DNA of 64,000 nt, taken from positions 1 to 64,000 of the forward strand of contig PKCN01000267.1 of the NCBI GenBank assembly GCA_002862205.1. The letters run 5' to 3'. Every line of letters starts with the position of its first letter. Positions within the stretch are counted from its first letter, which is position 1. A program made the translations under genes and the position numbers. The notes beneath the pieces were generated by a model that was given only the letters and a program-made list of their open reading frames with translations, was not told the DNA's origin and did no database searches. This stretch comes from Planctomycetaceae bacterium (GTDB lineage: Bacteria; Planctomycetota; Planctomycetia; Pirellulales; Pirellulaceae). Below are positions 36,441 to 44,518 of the stretch, piece after piece.

Positions 36441-37910
36441 GTGTCCAAATCTCAGCTAAAAAATTCCAGCGGACATCTTTCCAAACCCATTCGTCGATCA
36501 ACCAATCTGGCGTCGCTTGATGTGGCATCACACTTGATGAGCGAGACTGCGCATGATTTGCGTTCCCCGTTGACTACCGTGCGAGAGTCCATGCGTCTGA
36601 TCAAGGATGGCGGTAATGCCAGTCTTACTTCAGAGGAAATTCTTTATCTTGACGCGGCGATGGATCAGTGCGATTGCATGTTCCAGATGATTAACGAAAT
36701 GGTCCAGTTGCAGCGTTTGCGTACAGGGATTCCCCGCGTGGATCGGCAATGGGTGTCAATCTCCAAAATACGGCAATCCATCGAGGAAACACTTCGTCCC
36801 TGGGCCTTGCCGCGAAAAATAGATGTCCTCTGGGACATCATGGTCGATGCTGAAACGAAGGTTTATGCGGACCTTGCCCTGATCCGGCGACTCGTCGTGA
36901 ATCTGGCGACAAATGCGATCCGTGTGACTCCCGAAAGTGGTGTTGTGCTGGTGCAGTTGCAATGTCCACGTGGCGGTAACGCGGTGCGTTGGGCGGTGCT
37001 TGACCGTGGAGGTGGGATCAAGCGGAGGGTGCTCCAGCAGATGTCGAGCAATCGTTCCGCCAATGGTGCCGATGGGGTAGCTGAATCATCATGCGGCAGT
37101 GAGGGGCTTGGATTGCTAATCTCACGCCAATTGGCAGCGTTGCATTTTTCTGATTTGCAGATTTGTTCCCGATTTGGACAAGGCACAGAGGTTTCATTCA
37201 CGACTGTGTCCGGAGGTCCGAGAGGTGTCGCTGAGACTTGGTCAAATTGGCGGTTGAAAAATCGCCACGTTCTGCAGAAGCCAAGGTATCGTGATGGCAA
37301 ACTGCAAAGAGTGGATCACGGGAATCATGCTGCTGGCGACCATTTACAGGAGAAAGAGGTCGAATTGCCATTCATGTCCGCCACGCTGTCTCACAACGCA
37401 ACCCGTCCGAGGTCTGACAAGCAGGTGGTTACCGGAGTCGTTTCGTTGGGTGCTGCCGTACCCCGAACTACTGCCGACAGGTTCGACCGTCTTCTGCAGC
37501 GCCAGCAACGCATGTTCGATCTCGTGTATCGAGCCGAATCACGTAAGTGGGTTTGGGCTTTTGATATTGATCCTGAGTCCATTCAGGCCCGGATCGAATC
37601 CATCAGTGATGAGGCAACCAGACAACTGCCCGATGCCAGAATGAATTGGTCTGCGACGCAAATCATTCCAATTGGTGATCGAGTAACCCACTCGCGTCTC
37701 AGTGATTTGTTGGTCCGGTCAACTTTAGCTGCATTAAGCCTTGCGAATGTGAATGACCAAGACGAAGTTCGTCTCGGTACGCTTCCCATCGGTGTGTCCA
37801 AAGTCGCTTCGGGCAGATTGGATGATGAGATGCGACGTTTAACGCAGCGGTTCAGTTCGGAATCCCGCATTCTGGCAAAGCAGGTGGAAAAACTCTGCTC
37901 GGGCATTTGA
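36441..37910 (+). CDS. Soluble histidine kinase with an uncharacterised C-terminal domain
   Basis: The protein has a HisKA dimerisation helix with His38 in AHDLRSPLTTVRES. It also has a HATPase domain with the N box LVVNLATNAIRVTPESG, G1 DRGGGI and G2 GSEGLGLLISRQLA. There is no signal peptide, membrane span or recognisable sensor domain, so it acts in the cytosol. After the ATPase domain (about residue 265), some 220 residues follow with no family I know. They contain FDRLLQRQQRMFDLVYRAESRKWVWAF and a region with ARIESISDEA. No response regulator is adjacent. The start is GTG 36441; an in-frame stop lies at 36381, and the first internal ATG is near His38. Confidence 0.85.
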   Translation: MSKSQLKNSSGHLSKPIRRSTNLASLDVASHLMSETAHDLRSPLTTVRESMRLIKDGGNASLTSEEILYLDAAMDQCDCMFQMINEMVQLQRLRTGIPRVDRQWVSISKIRQSIEETLRPWALPRKIDVLWDIMVDAETKVYADLALIRRLVVNLATNAIRVTPESGVVLVQLQCPRGGNAVRWAVLDRGGGIKRRVLQQMSSNRSANGADGVAESSCGSEGLGLLISRQLAALHFSDLQICSRFGQGTEVSFTTVSGGPRGVAETWSNWRLKNRHVLQKPRYRDGKLQRVDHGNHAAGDHLQEKEVELPFMSATLSHNATRPRSDKQVVTGVVSLGAAVPRTTADRFDRLLQRQQRMFDLVYRAESRKWVWAFDIDPESIQARIESISDEATRQLPDARMNWSATQIIPIGDRVTHSRLSDLLVRSTLAALSLANVNDQDEVRLGTLPIGVSKVASGRLDDEMRRLTQRFSSESRILAKQVEKLCSGI

Positions 37911-38092
37911 ATTGCTCATGCTGAAATCGCACTCAGCCGCCAGCAATTCTCGACATCGAGTTCTTCAGCCCACGTCTTCCCGGTTGATGTCACGTTAGGC
38001 CGATGCTGCTACAGCAGCTTTTCGCCAATCCACGCGTTTTCGACGCTCTCGCTCGGGATCTTGTGGTGTTGATCTCAAACGCTCATCGCCAC

Positions 38093-38124
38093 AAAAAAAG
38101 CGTTGTGAGCAGGGCTCACAACGC
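38093..38124 (-). terminator. Rho-independent terminator for the coiled-coil protein gene
   Basis: Read on the minus strand, GCGTTGTGAGC-CCT-GCTCACAACGC forms a perfect 11-bp stem followed by seven Ts. It lies 30 bases past the stop of the minus-strand gene at 38154. Confidence 0.92.
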
Positions 38125-38153
38125 GCTGGATGAAGTGATCAAGCTACGGCGAA

Positions 38154-39644
38154 TCAAGGGGCAAGGACTTTGTTGCCCTCTTGCATTCGCTTCGCAGGCT
38201 TGTTGTAAATTTCCGCACCAGTGTTTCGCAGCCGATTTCCGCTGGCGTACGGTTCAGGTGGAAAGTCTTCGCCGCGGGTTGCTGACCCCAAGGGAGTCGT
38301 CACCGTATCGTTAAGTGTTTTCAGGTAGTTCTGCAACTTCCAAGCTGGAATGACAGTGAGTCCCAGTTCTTTCGCTTTGGTTTTGACTTTGCTCATGGCG
38401 GCGATTGCCGCGAGGGTATCGTCATTTGCCGCTCCCCCTGCATCGGATTCTTCTCCGATCACCAAGAATCGGATGGTGGCATCAAGCTTGCCGGAACTGG
38501 TGGCTCCTGAAGCCGTTAATTCAGCCGCAATGACAGCGCCAGCTGCCCGGATCTGCCCTTTCAATGCCTCGTTGTCCGGACGTCCATCACCGTTGACATC
38601 AATGTTACCGGCCAAGGCGATTTTGACGACTCTACCCGGCGCCCAGAATGGCGAAAAGATTTTGTCGCCTGGGATGATGGGGTCTTTGATTTCCGGGAAA
38701 GCCACGACTCGAGCTTGTGCCAGATGTGGCCCTTGGATCTGCGTGACTTGAATGGTCGCTTTGACTTTAGCATCTCTCAAACGTGTCTCGTCACCGTCGA
38801 TGACACCAAAGGTGACACCCGGCCTTAATTCATCTGCCGATCCGAGATTGATGGTGGTGATGTTACCGCCGCGAGCGACGTATCGAACTTCACCCTGCGT
38901 GGTTTCAAACTGGTCGCTCCTTAACCGGTTCAGCTCGGACTTCTGCGTGCTGATCGTACCTTTGAGTGCTTCCTTCTCGTTCGACAAGTTGGTGTACCGC
39001 GTACTTGCAGTCGATTTGAAGTTGTTGAATTCTTTCTCAATCTTGTTTCGCGAGTCGACAACTTTTTCCTTTTCCAAATTCATGCTTTCCCGGTCCGCCG
39101 CGTATTCCCGGTCAAGCGTTGCTTTCTCCGACTCGGCTTTTTTTCGAGCTGATACAGCGGCAGTGGTCAGAGCTTCAGCATCGGCGACCTTTGAATCCTT
39201 TTCTGCTCGGATCGTCTCCTCCCGCGCTTTTGAGTCAGCGAGAGTTGCGTTCCGACCGCGAAGGGCCTTGGCCAGGTACTGAGGCAGGTATGGGTAGTTG
39301 CGTTGCGAAGCTTCGACACCGTCGTCGAAATAGGACATGTCTCGTGCATACTGAGTTTCAATCGTTTTCATGTCAGGGTCATCCGACACGTTCTCTTTCA
39401 TCATATCGATTTGTTCTTGCGTGAATGAGCCAACGCCAAGCATGGCTTTCAAGCGAGTGGCCTGTTGGTCCAGTCTCGCTACCTCTGTCTTCACGTTTTC
39501 GAGCGAAGCTGACGTGCTTTCCTCTTTCGCTGTGACCGTATCATTGTGTCGCCAAAGAAAAAAGTTCAAGCACAACGACAGGACAAGGAAAATCAGGCAG
39601 GCAATCAAAGAGCCGCGGATGACGGAATCGTCGCGAGCTACCAT
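38154..39644 (-). CDS. Membrane-anchored coiled-coil protein of unknown function
   Basis: The 496-residue protein has one membrane span near the N-terminus (about 11-31, LIACLIFLVLSLCLNFFLW). It is followed by a long, highly charged coiled coil (about 35-240: ESEKATLDREYAADRESMNLEKEKV and similar). The C-terminal part (about 240-496) is globular and polar, with INLGSADELRPGVTFGVIDGDE and NIDVNGDGRPDNEALKGQI. The latter recalls a Ca-binding DxNxDGxxD loop. No enzyme motif is seen. It may be an envelope scaffold. It is divergent from the pseudopilin operon, sharing a 375-base control region, and has its own terminator. A role with the pseudopilins is possible but unproven. Confidence 0.8.
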   Translation of the reverse strand: MVARDDSVIRGSLIACLIFLVLSLCLNFFLWRHNDTVTAKEESTSASLENVKTEVARLDQQATRLKAMLGVGSFTQEQIDMMKENVSDDPDMKTIETQYARDMSYFDDGVEASQRNYPYLPQYLAKALRGRNATLADSKAREETIRAEKDSKVADAEALTTAAVSARKKAESEKATLDREYAADRESMNLEKEKVVDSRNKIEKEFNNFKSTASTRYTNLSNEKEALKGTISTQKSELNRLRSDQFETTQGEVRYVARGGNITTINLGSADELRPGVTFGVIDGDETRLRDAKVKATIQVTQIQGPHLAQARVVAFPEIKDPIIPGDKIFSPFWAPGRVVKIALAGNIDVNGDGRPDNEALKGQIRAAGAVIAAELTASGATSSGKLDATIRFLVIGEESDAGGAANDDTLAAIAAMSKVKTKAKELGLTVIPAWKLQNYLKTLNDTVTTPLGSATRGEDFPPEPYASGNRLRNTGAEIYNKPAKRMQEGNKVLAP

Positions 39645-40019
39645 TTTTGTTCTTTGAGGTGAAGGGAACGGAGATGGGGTGGAACGCCAGCGATCTGGGC
39701 GGCAAAGGGCCGCGCGTTGGCCCTCCCTAACATTATTTACTTTCTACGTATATTCTACTGCGGTTCGCGGAGAAATCCGGCTCAAGTCACAGGTTTCTGG
39801 GACTTTTGACGGTTGTTCGCTTCGTGCCGAGTTCACTTCCTAGCCAAATTCGGCTGAAATGTGTCCGTTTGTACGCTCTCCATGCGATTGGGTTCTAAGT
39901 CCGAGGTTGGAATGAAATCGGAACTATCCCTAGCCAGCGTGGTTATTATAGTTGTTGAGACGATTCAGATATCGTCTTTTAGGCACCTACTTACTTCACG
40001 AAAAAGTCCGGCAAAGGCA
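39645..40019. other. Divergent control region ahead of the pseudopilin operon
   Basis: About 375 bases between the coiled-coil gene (-) and gspG (+). The gspG ORF stays open upstream to 39861, but the extra residues do not look like a prepilin leader. AGGGCC-GCGCGTT-GGCCCT (near 39710) is a small inverted repeat, followed by an AT-rich patch. Promoters for both directions must lie here; I cannot assign them. Confidence 0.45.
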
Positions 40020-40454
40020 ATGCACTACCGCAATCACATTCGATCGCACCGATCATCCCACTCAGCCCGAAGCGGCTTCACCTTGCTCGAGTTGCTTCTG
40101 GTTCTCGCAATCCTTATCGTCATCATCGGGATTGGCGTTACCAACTTCGGCGGTGTTCAGGCTGGAGCGAACCGCGACGCCACCGAAATCACTTTAAACA
40201 GCCTCAAAGACAACATAAAAATGTACAAAATCCGTATGAACGGACTCCCTGAAAATCTCGAAATGCTCAGAGATGGGCCCACGGATGCGAACAAGAAGGC
40301 CAAATGGGTTTCTGCAATCGTTGAAGAGATTCCCACAGATTCGTGGGAAAACGACCTAGAATACAATGTCAGCGGTGGGAGTTTCGAATTGCGGAGCTCG
40401 GGGCTTGATCAACAAATGAATACTGCTGACGACATTATCGTCGAAGGAAACTAG
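40020..40454 (+). CDS. gspG: Type II secretion major pseudopilin GspG-like
   Basis: GspG is the main subunit of the pseudopilus that drives substrates through the type II secretin. From ATG 40020 the protein is 144 residues. The prepilin leader ends SARSG, with cleavage before FTLLELLLVLAILIVIIGIG; Glu is at position +5. The mature part has the GspG pattern, with LNSLKDNIKMYKIRMNGLPENLEML and a C-terminal DPWENDLEY-like PTDSWENDLEYNV. The longer ORF start at 39861 is not used because a class III leader should be short. It is the first gene of the seven-gene operon, 86 bases before gspH. Confidence 0.92.
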   Translation: MHYRNHIRSHRSSHSARSGFTLLELLLVLAILIVIIGIGVTNFGGVQAGANRDATEITLNSLKDNIKMYKIRMNGLPENLEMLRDGPTDANKKAKWVSAIVEEIPTDSWENDLEYNVSGGSFELRSSGLDQQMNTADDIIVEGN

Positions 40455-40540
40455 CCCGAGGTTTTCCACGTGCACTGCGGGCAGGATTGCTCCAGACGGT
40501 GGTTGACCGAAGGCCCGGTTTTTCAAGTTCAGTCAGCCCC

Positions 40541-41161
40541 ATGCGGGAATTTTCATTGTCACGTCGATCTGCATTCACGCTACTCGAGCTCTTGCTGGTG
40601 ATCGCCATTCTTGCCGCTTTGGCTTGTATGACGATGCCAAAGTGGGGCATGCTGTTGAATGATCGTCGGCTTATGCGGGCTGGAGATCAGGTCCGCAGCA
40701 GTGTTGCCAGATTGCGCGTCGAAGCGATGCGTTCGGGCAGGGTTATCATGCTCGAAGGGATGCTCGAAGGAGACAGTTTACGGGCCAAACCTTTCTATTC
40801 TGCGACGGACGCGACCGAGGCCATCGATCAGACCGGTACAGGGTCAGAATTGCTCTCCGGGGCTGATCAGGTGTCGGCGGTTGTGGTCGAGCAAGACGAA
40901 TCGGCCATCGAGACAATCGAACTGCCCGATGAGATCACGGTTACCGGGGTCAGCGTCGTGTCTGCGGCTCGCGGCATGGAAATTGAAGAACTCACCGTGT
41001 CGGATCAAGGCGAAGGCTGGAGTCGTCCAGTACTCTTCTACCCCGATGGCTCGACCAGCACCGCTTTGATCAGCATGGCACACCCAACAATGGGACGCAT
41101 TGTGGTCAAGATTCGGGGAATCACAGGTGATGCGACTGTCAGCGAGGTGCTTGCACCATGA
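40541..41161 (+). CDS. gspH: Type II secretion minor pseudopilin GspH-like
   Basis: From ATG 40541 the protein has 206 residues. The leader is MREFSLSRRSA, followed by FTLLELLLVIAILAALACM. The residue before the cleavage point is Ala rather than the usual Gly, and Glu is at +5. The mature protein begins PKWGMLLNDRRLMRAGDQVRSSVARLRVEAMRSGR, which matches GspH. GspH is a minor pseudopilin, and I infer that it helps cap or build the pseudopilus. Its stop overlaps the ATG of the next gene (ATGA). Confidence 0.87.
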   Translation: MREFSLSRRSAFTLLELLLVIAILAALACMTMPKWGMLLNDRRLMRAGDQVRSSVARLRVEAMRSGRVIMLEGMLEGDSLRAKPFYSATDATEAIDQTGTGSELLSGADQVSAVVVEQDESAIETIELPDEITVTGVSVVSAARGMEIEELTVSDQGEGWSRPVLFYPDGSTSTALISMAHPTMGRIVVKIRGITGDATVSEVLAP

Positions 41162-41676
41162 CCTGTTGCGCGATTGAGAATCAAAGATCGAAACCAGATC
41201 GTGTTGATCATCGGATGCGACGTGGATTTTCGTTATTGGAAATCCTTCTCTCGTTGGCAATCCTTGGTGGTTCTTTGGCGATTTTGAGTCGCATTGTTGA
41301 TACTGGAATCACAGCTGCCAGAGAAGCTCGGGATTTGTCGATTGCACGCATGATCTGCCAAGCGAAGCTCTCCGAGGTATTGCTCAACAGTACGGCTGGA
41401 TTCACACCACAGGCTCAACCGCTAACACCAGTGGATTCTTTCGACTCCCAGTCCACTACTCCATTTGAGTTTTCGGTTGAAGTCCAGCCGGGGCAACTTG
41501 GAGGCATTCTGCTGATCCGCGTTGTTGTTGAAGCACAGAACCCTGACGGCGGTGTTCCACTTGCTCGGTACTCTCTTGTTCGCTGGATGATTGATCCCGC
41601 CTTGGGACTGGAGGAGTTGGAAGAGGAAGAAGAAGCTGCCCGAGAGGAAGCCGCCGGCGTGGAGGGCTCAGCATGA
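41158..41676 (+). CDS. gspI: Type II secretion minor pseudopilin GspI-like
   Basis: The 172-residue protein has a leader ending RRG, then FSLLEILLSLAILGGSLAIL with Glu at +5. It continues with ARDLSIARMICQAKLSEVL, which matches the GspI pattern. The gene uses ATG 41158, which overlaps the gspH stop. A later ATG at 41215 would give a shorter leader, closer to the usual length, and is a fair alternative. The C-terminal segment is rich in Glu (LEELEEEEEAAREEAA), which is not usual for GspI and is probably disordered. Confidence 0.85.
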   Translation: MTCCAIENQRSKPDRVDHRMRRGFSLLEILLSLAILGGSLAILSRIVDTGITAAREARDLSIARMICQAKLSEVLLNSTAGFTPQAQPLTPVDSFDSQSTTPFEFSVEVQPGQLGGILLIRVVVEAQNPDGGVPLARYSLVRWMIDPALGLEELEEEEEAAREEAAGVEGSA

Positions 41677-42671
41677 TGAGCATCAAGCGACAGGCGATGA
41701 GGGCATTTACGCTGCTGGAAGTATTGTTGACTCTGGCGATGTCGGTCGTGTTAATGGGACTGATAGGGACAGCATTTCAGTTCTACGCGGTCGACATGAA
41801 CGTGCGGAATATGGATATCCGGCAGACCCAGTTGGCGGCTGCTGTGATGCAAATGATCGAGGATGATTTGCGTGCCACGCTACACAGTGAACCGGCCGAT
41901 ATGTCGGGGCTCGAGGAACTTCTTTCTTCCAGCCTGGGGGGCGAGGAAGAAGGTGGCCAACGTAGTAGCGGGGGAGAGAGCGAAGAAGATCTTTCAGCCG
42001 CTGGGATCAGTATGGCAGAGGAGCCGATTGAAGAAATCGAAACAACGAATCTTGATCTCACCAGTGGTGTTGCTGTTTTGCAGACGCCAGGACTGATTGG
42101 CAATCAGTATCAAATCCAGCTCGACTTGAGTCGGCTGCCGCGATTGGAAGAGTACGTTCAGATGATGGACGCGAACACAGCAACGTTACAAGACGTGCCA
42201 AGTGATTTAAAGACGGTCGCGTATTACGTGCAGTCCGAAGATTCTACTGCTGGCGTGATGGATTCTCTCGCGGAACTTGATCCAGACGCGACCGATTTGA
42301 TGTCAGGTGGTCTGGTGCGTAGGTCGCTTGATCGCGCGGCGACCGTCGAAGCTGCGACCATGGGGAATATCAGTACCCTCAATCAGACGGGTGACCTGCT
42401 GGCACCCGAAGTCAAGTCAATCGAGTTTTCGTACTGGGATGGGCTGATGTGGCAATTGGAATGGAGCAGTGATGAATTTGGTGAGCTGCCACTCGCTGTG
42501 CAGGTGCGGATTTACATGATTGATCCCGCTTTGGCAGCGACTGAGGACTCCAATACGCTTTCCTCGTTGGGACCGGACTCCATGCGTGCGTTCTCGCACA
42601 TTGTTCGGTTACCTATGGCTGTGGCGATAGAGACCGAGGAAGAAGAGGATTTGTCGGAGGCCGGACTATGA
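41673..42671 (+). CDS. gspJ: Type II secretion minor pseudopilin GspJ-like
   Basis: The 332-residue protein starts MMSIKRQAMRA followed by FTLLEVLLTLAMSVVLMGLI, with Glu at +5 and Ala at -1. QLAAAVMQMIEDDLRATL is typical of GspJ. Residues about 85-110 are a Ser/Glu/Gly insertion (SSLGGEEEGGQRSSGGES), and the protein is about 130 residues longer than common GspJ. The reading frame overlaps gspI by 4 bases and gspK by 4 bases. Confidence 0.85.
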   Translation: MMSIKRQAMRAFTLLEVLLTLAMSVVLMGLIGTAFQFYAVDMNVRNMDIRQTQLAAAVMQMIEDDLRATLHSEPADMSGLEELLSSSLGGEEEGGQRSSGGESEEDLSAAGISMAEEPIEEIETTNLDLTSGVAVLQTPGLIGNQYQIQLDLSRLPRLEEYVQMMDANTATLQDVPSDLKTVAYYVQSEDSTAGVMDSLAELDPDATDLMSGGLVRRSLDRAATVEAATMGNISTLNQTGDLLAPEVKSIEFSYWDGLMWQLEWSSDEFGELPLAVQVRIYMIDPALAATEDSNTLSSLGPDSMRAFSHIVRLPMAVAIETEEEEDLSEAGL

Positions 42672-44380
42672 AACAGTCAGTCAAATTGCCACATCGGGGA
42701 TTTTTTCTGGTGCTCGTGCTGATTGTCATCGCGATTGCGACGATGGCGGTTTACTCCTTCACGGATCTGATGCTGGCTTACGATGACTCCGCCTATTTAA
42801 CCGGTGACATCGTGCAAACCAGAGTTAATGTTGAGTCGGGTGCCGAAACAGTCCGGTTGTTGCTCTCAGAGCCGCCTGAAATGCGGTTTGATTATGGTGG
42901 CGTTTATAACAATCCCCAGATGTTTCAGGCTGTGTCTGTTTCTCTGGGAGATGATAATTCAACACCCTCGAATTTCTCAATTCTTGCACCTGGATTGAAC
43001 CAAGACGGCAGATTGGCTGGACTGCGATTCGGGCTGCAAAATGAATCGGCGAGGTTGAATCTCAATGCGCTGACTGTGCTGGAAAATAGTCCAGCCGGCA
43101 TGCTAGCCTCTGCCCTCACTACCACCGATGAATCGGAAGCTTCAAGCGAAGAGGAAACCAGCGATAATATCGCGGTTTCCCTTCTGCTGACTCTGCCAGG
43201 CATGACTGAAGATATTGCTGACGCGATTCTTGATTGGTTGGATGAGGATGAAGAGGTGCGGGCATTCGGTGCGGAAGCAGAGTACTACTCGACACTGCCC
43301 ACCCCATATGTGCCCAAGAATGGCCCAGTTTTAAGCGTTGAAGAATTGTTGCTCGTGCGGGGGGTCACTCCCTCTCTCTTGTTTGGTGCCGATGCAAACC
43401 GCAACGGAGTGCTGGACGCTGACGAGCAGCAGCGTTTCGGAGTAACGGTTGAGACCGCCGGTTCACTCGGGTGGGCGGCATACCTCACTGTGCATGGTGC
43501 TGAAGCAAGCAAACAACGCGATGGCAGTTTTCGGGTCAATGTAAATCAGGATGACTTGGAACTACTGTACGAGGAATTGTCCGAAGCCATGGAGAACGAC
43601 GACTACGCAACGTTTATCGCAGCGTATCGGATTGCCGGGCAGTCAAATTCAACAATGGCTCTTTTGAGTGGAGATAGCGGAGGTGCGCAACAGGCGGAGG
43701 TCGAAGGCCGTTGGACAGCCGACTTGATGAGTGAATTTGATCTCAGTGGTGGCGGTGGGACTTCGTTGACACAGGTTTTAGATCTGGTTGGAGCGACAGT
43801 AACGGTTGGTAACGGTGATAACGCCCGCTCCTATGCTTCTCCCTTCGCCGAAGACCTGATTTCAATGGGCTTGTACATGCCGATTTTAATGGACACTTTG
43901 ACCACACAAGAGGTCGAAGTTATGCCAGGTCGGATTAATATAAACGAGTGTCCCGCAGAACTCTTGTATGGAATTCCTCTGCTTCCAGAGGAAGCGATCG
44001 AAGGCATCATTGAGACGCGAGATGTTAACTCTGACGATCCCAATCGTCAGTTCGAAACGTGGCCGCTCGTTGAGGGTTTGGTAACGCTCGATGAAATGCG
44101 GCAACTGACACCGCTGATTACCTGTGGTGGAGATATTTACCGATTACAGGTTGTTGGATATTTCGAGCAAAGTGGAGTTTCGAGTCGAGCTGAGGTGATC
44201 ATCGATGCGACGACCGTGAACCCCAAAATAGTGTTGTGGCGGGACTTGAGTCACTTGGGTAGAGGGTTTGATCTTTCTGTTCTGGGATCTAGGTCGTTCA
44301 CCGGCCTTGAGGGTGAAAGTGGAGCGGTTGACAGTGCAGCGGTTGACAGTGGAACGGTTGACAGCGCAGCGGGAAATTGA
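42668..44380 (+). CDS. gspK: Type II secretion minor pseudopilin GspK-like
   Basis: The 570-residue protein has the short leader MKQSVKLPHRG and then FFLVLVLIVIAIATMAVYSF. There is no Glu at +5, as in GspK. GspK is the largest minor pseudopilin and sits at the tip with GspI and GspJ. Helix-hairpin-helix-like segments are present, e.g. LLLTLPGMTEDIADAILDWLDEDE and INECPAELLYGIPLLPEEAIEGIIETRD, as in GspK. The length is well above that of enterobacterial GspK, with extra Ser/Glu stretches. The last residues are a threefold VDSAA-type repeat encoded by a 15-bp repeat. Confidence 0.88.
   Translation: MKQSVKLPHRGFFLVLVLIVIAIATMAVYSFTDLMLAYDDSAYLTGDIVQTRVNVESGAETVRLLLSEPPEMRFDYGGVYNNPQMFQAVSVSLGDDNSTPSNFSILAPGLNQDGRLAGLRFGLQNESARLNLNALTVLENSPAGMLASALTTTDESEASSEEETSDNIAVSLLLTLPGMTEDIADAILDWLDEDEEVRAFGAEAEYYSTLPTPYVPKNGPVLSVEELLLVRGVTPSLLFGADANRNGVLDADEQQRFGVTVETAGSLGWAAYLTVHGAEASKQRDGSFRVNVNQDDLELLYEELSEAMENDDYATFIAAYRIAGQSNSTMALLSGDSGGAQQAEVEGRWTADLMSEFDLSGGGGTSLTQVLDLVGATVTVGNGDNARSYASPFAEDLISMGLYMPILMDTLTTQEVEVMPGRININECPAELLYGIPLLPEEAIEGIIETRDVNSDDPNRQFETWPLVEGLVTLDEMRQLTPLITCGGDIYRLQVVGYFEQSGVSSRAEVIIDATTVNPKIVLWRDLSHLGRGFDLSVLGSRSFTGLEGESGAVDSAAVDSGTVDSAAGN
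44324..44368 (+). repeat. 15-bp in-frame tandem repeat, 3 copies, at the end of gspK
   Basis: GCGGTTGACAGTGCA, GCGGTTGACAGTGGA and ACGGTTGACAGCGCA follow each other and encode AVDSA-AVDSG-TVDSA. The array ends 9 bases before the last codon. The unit is a multiple of three, so it adds residues without shifting the frame. Confidence 0.85.
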
Positions 44381-44518
44381 GGAGCGGTGCTGGTCGACTT
44401 GCCCATTGCAGGAATGAGGGCAGGACGTAAGGTTGCTGTGGATTTGGTTGTAGGTAGGTTTTGTGTGTCACGAATAGCCAGTGCGAGATATCGACTTCAT
44501 GCATGAAGTGAGAAAAAA

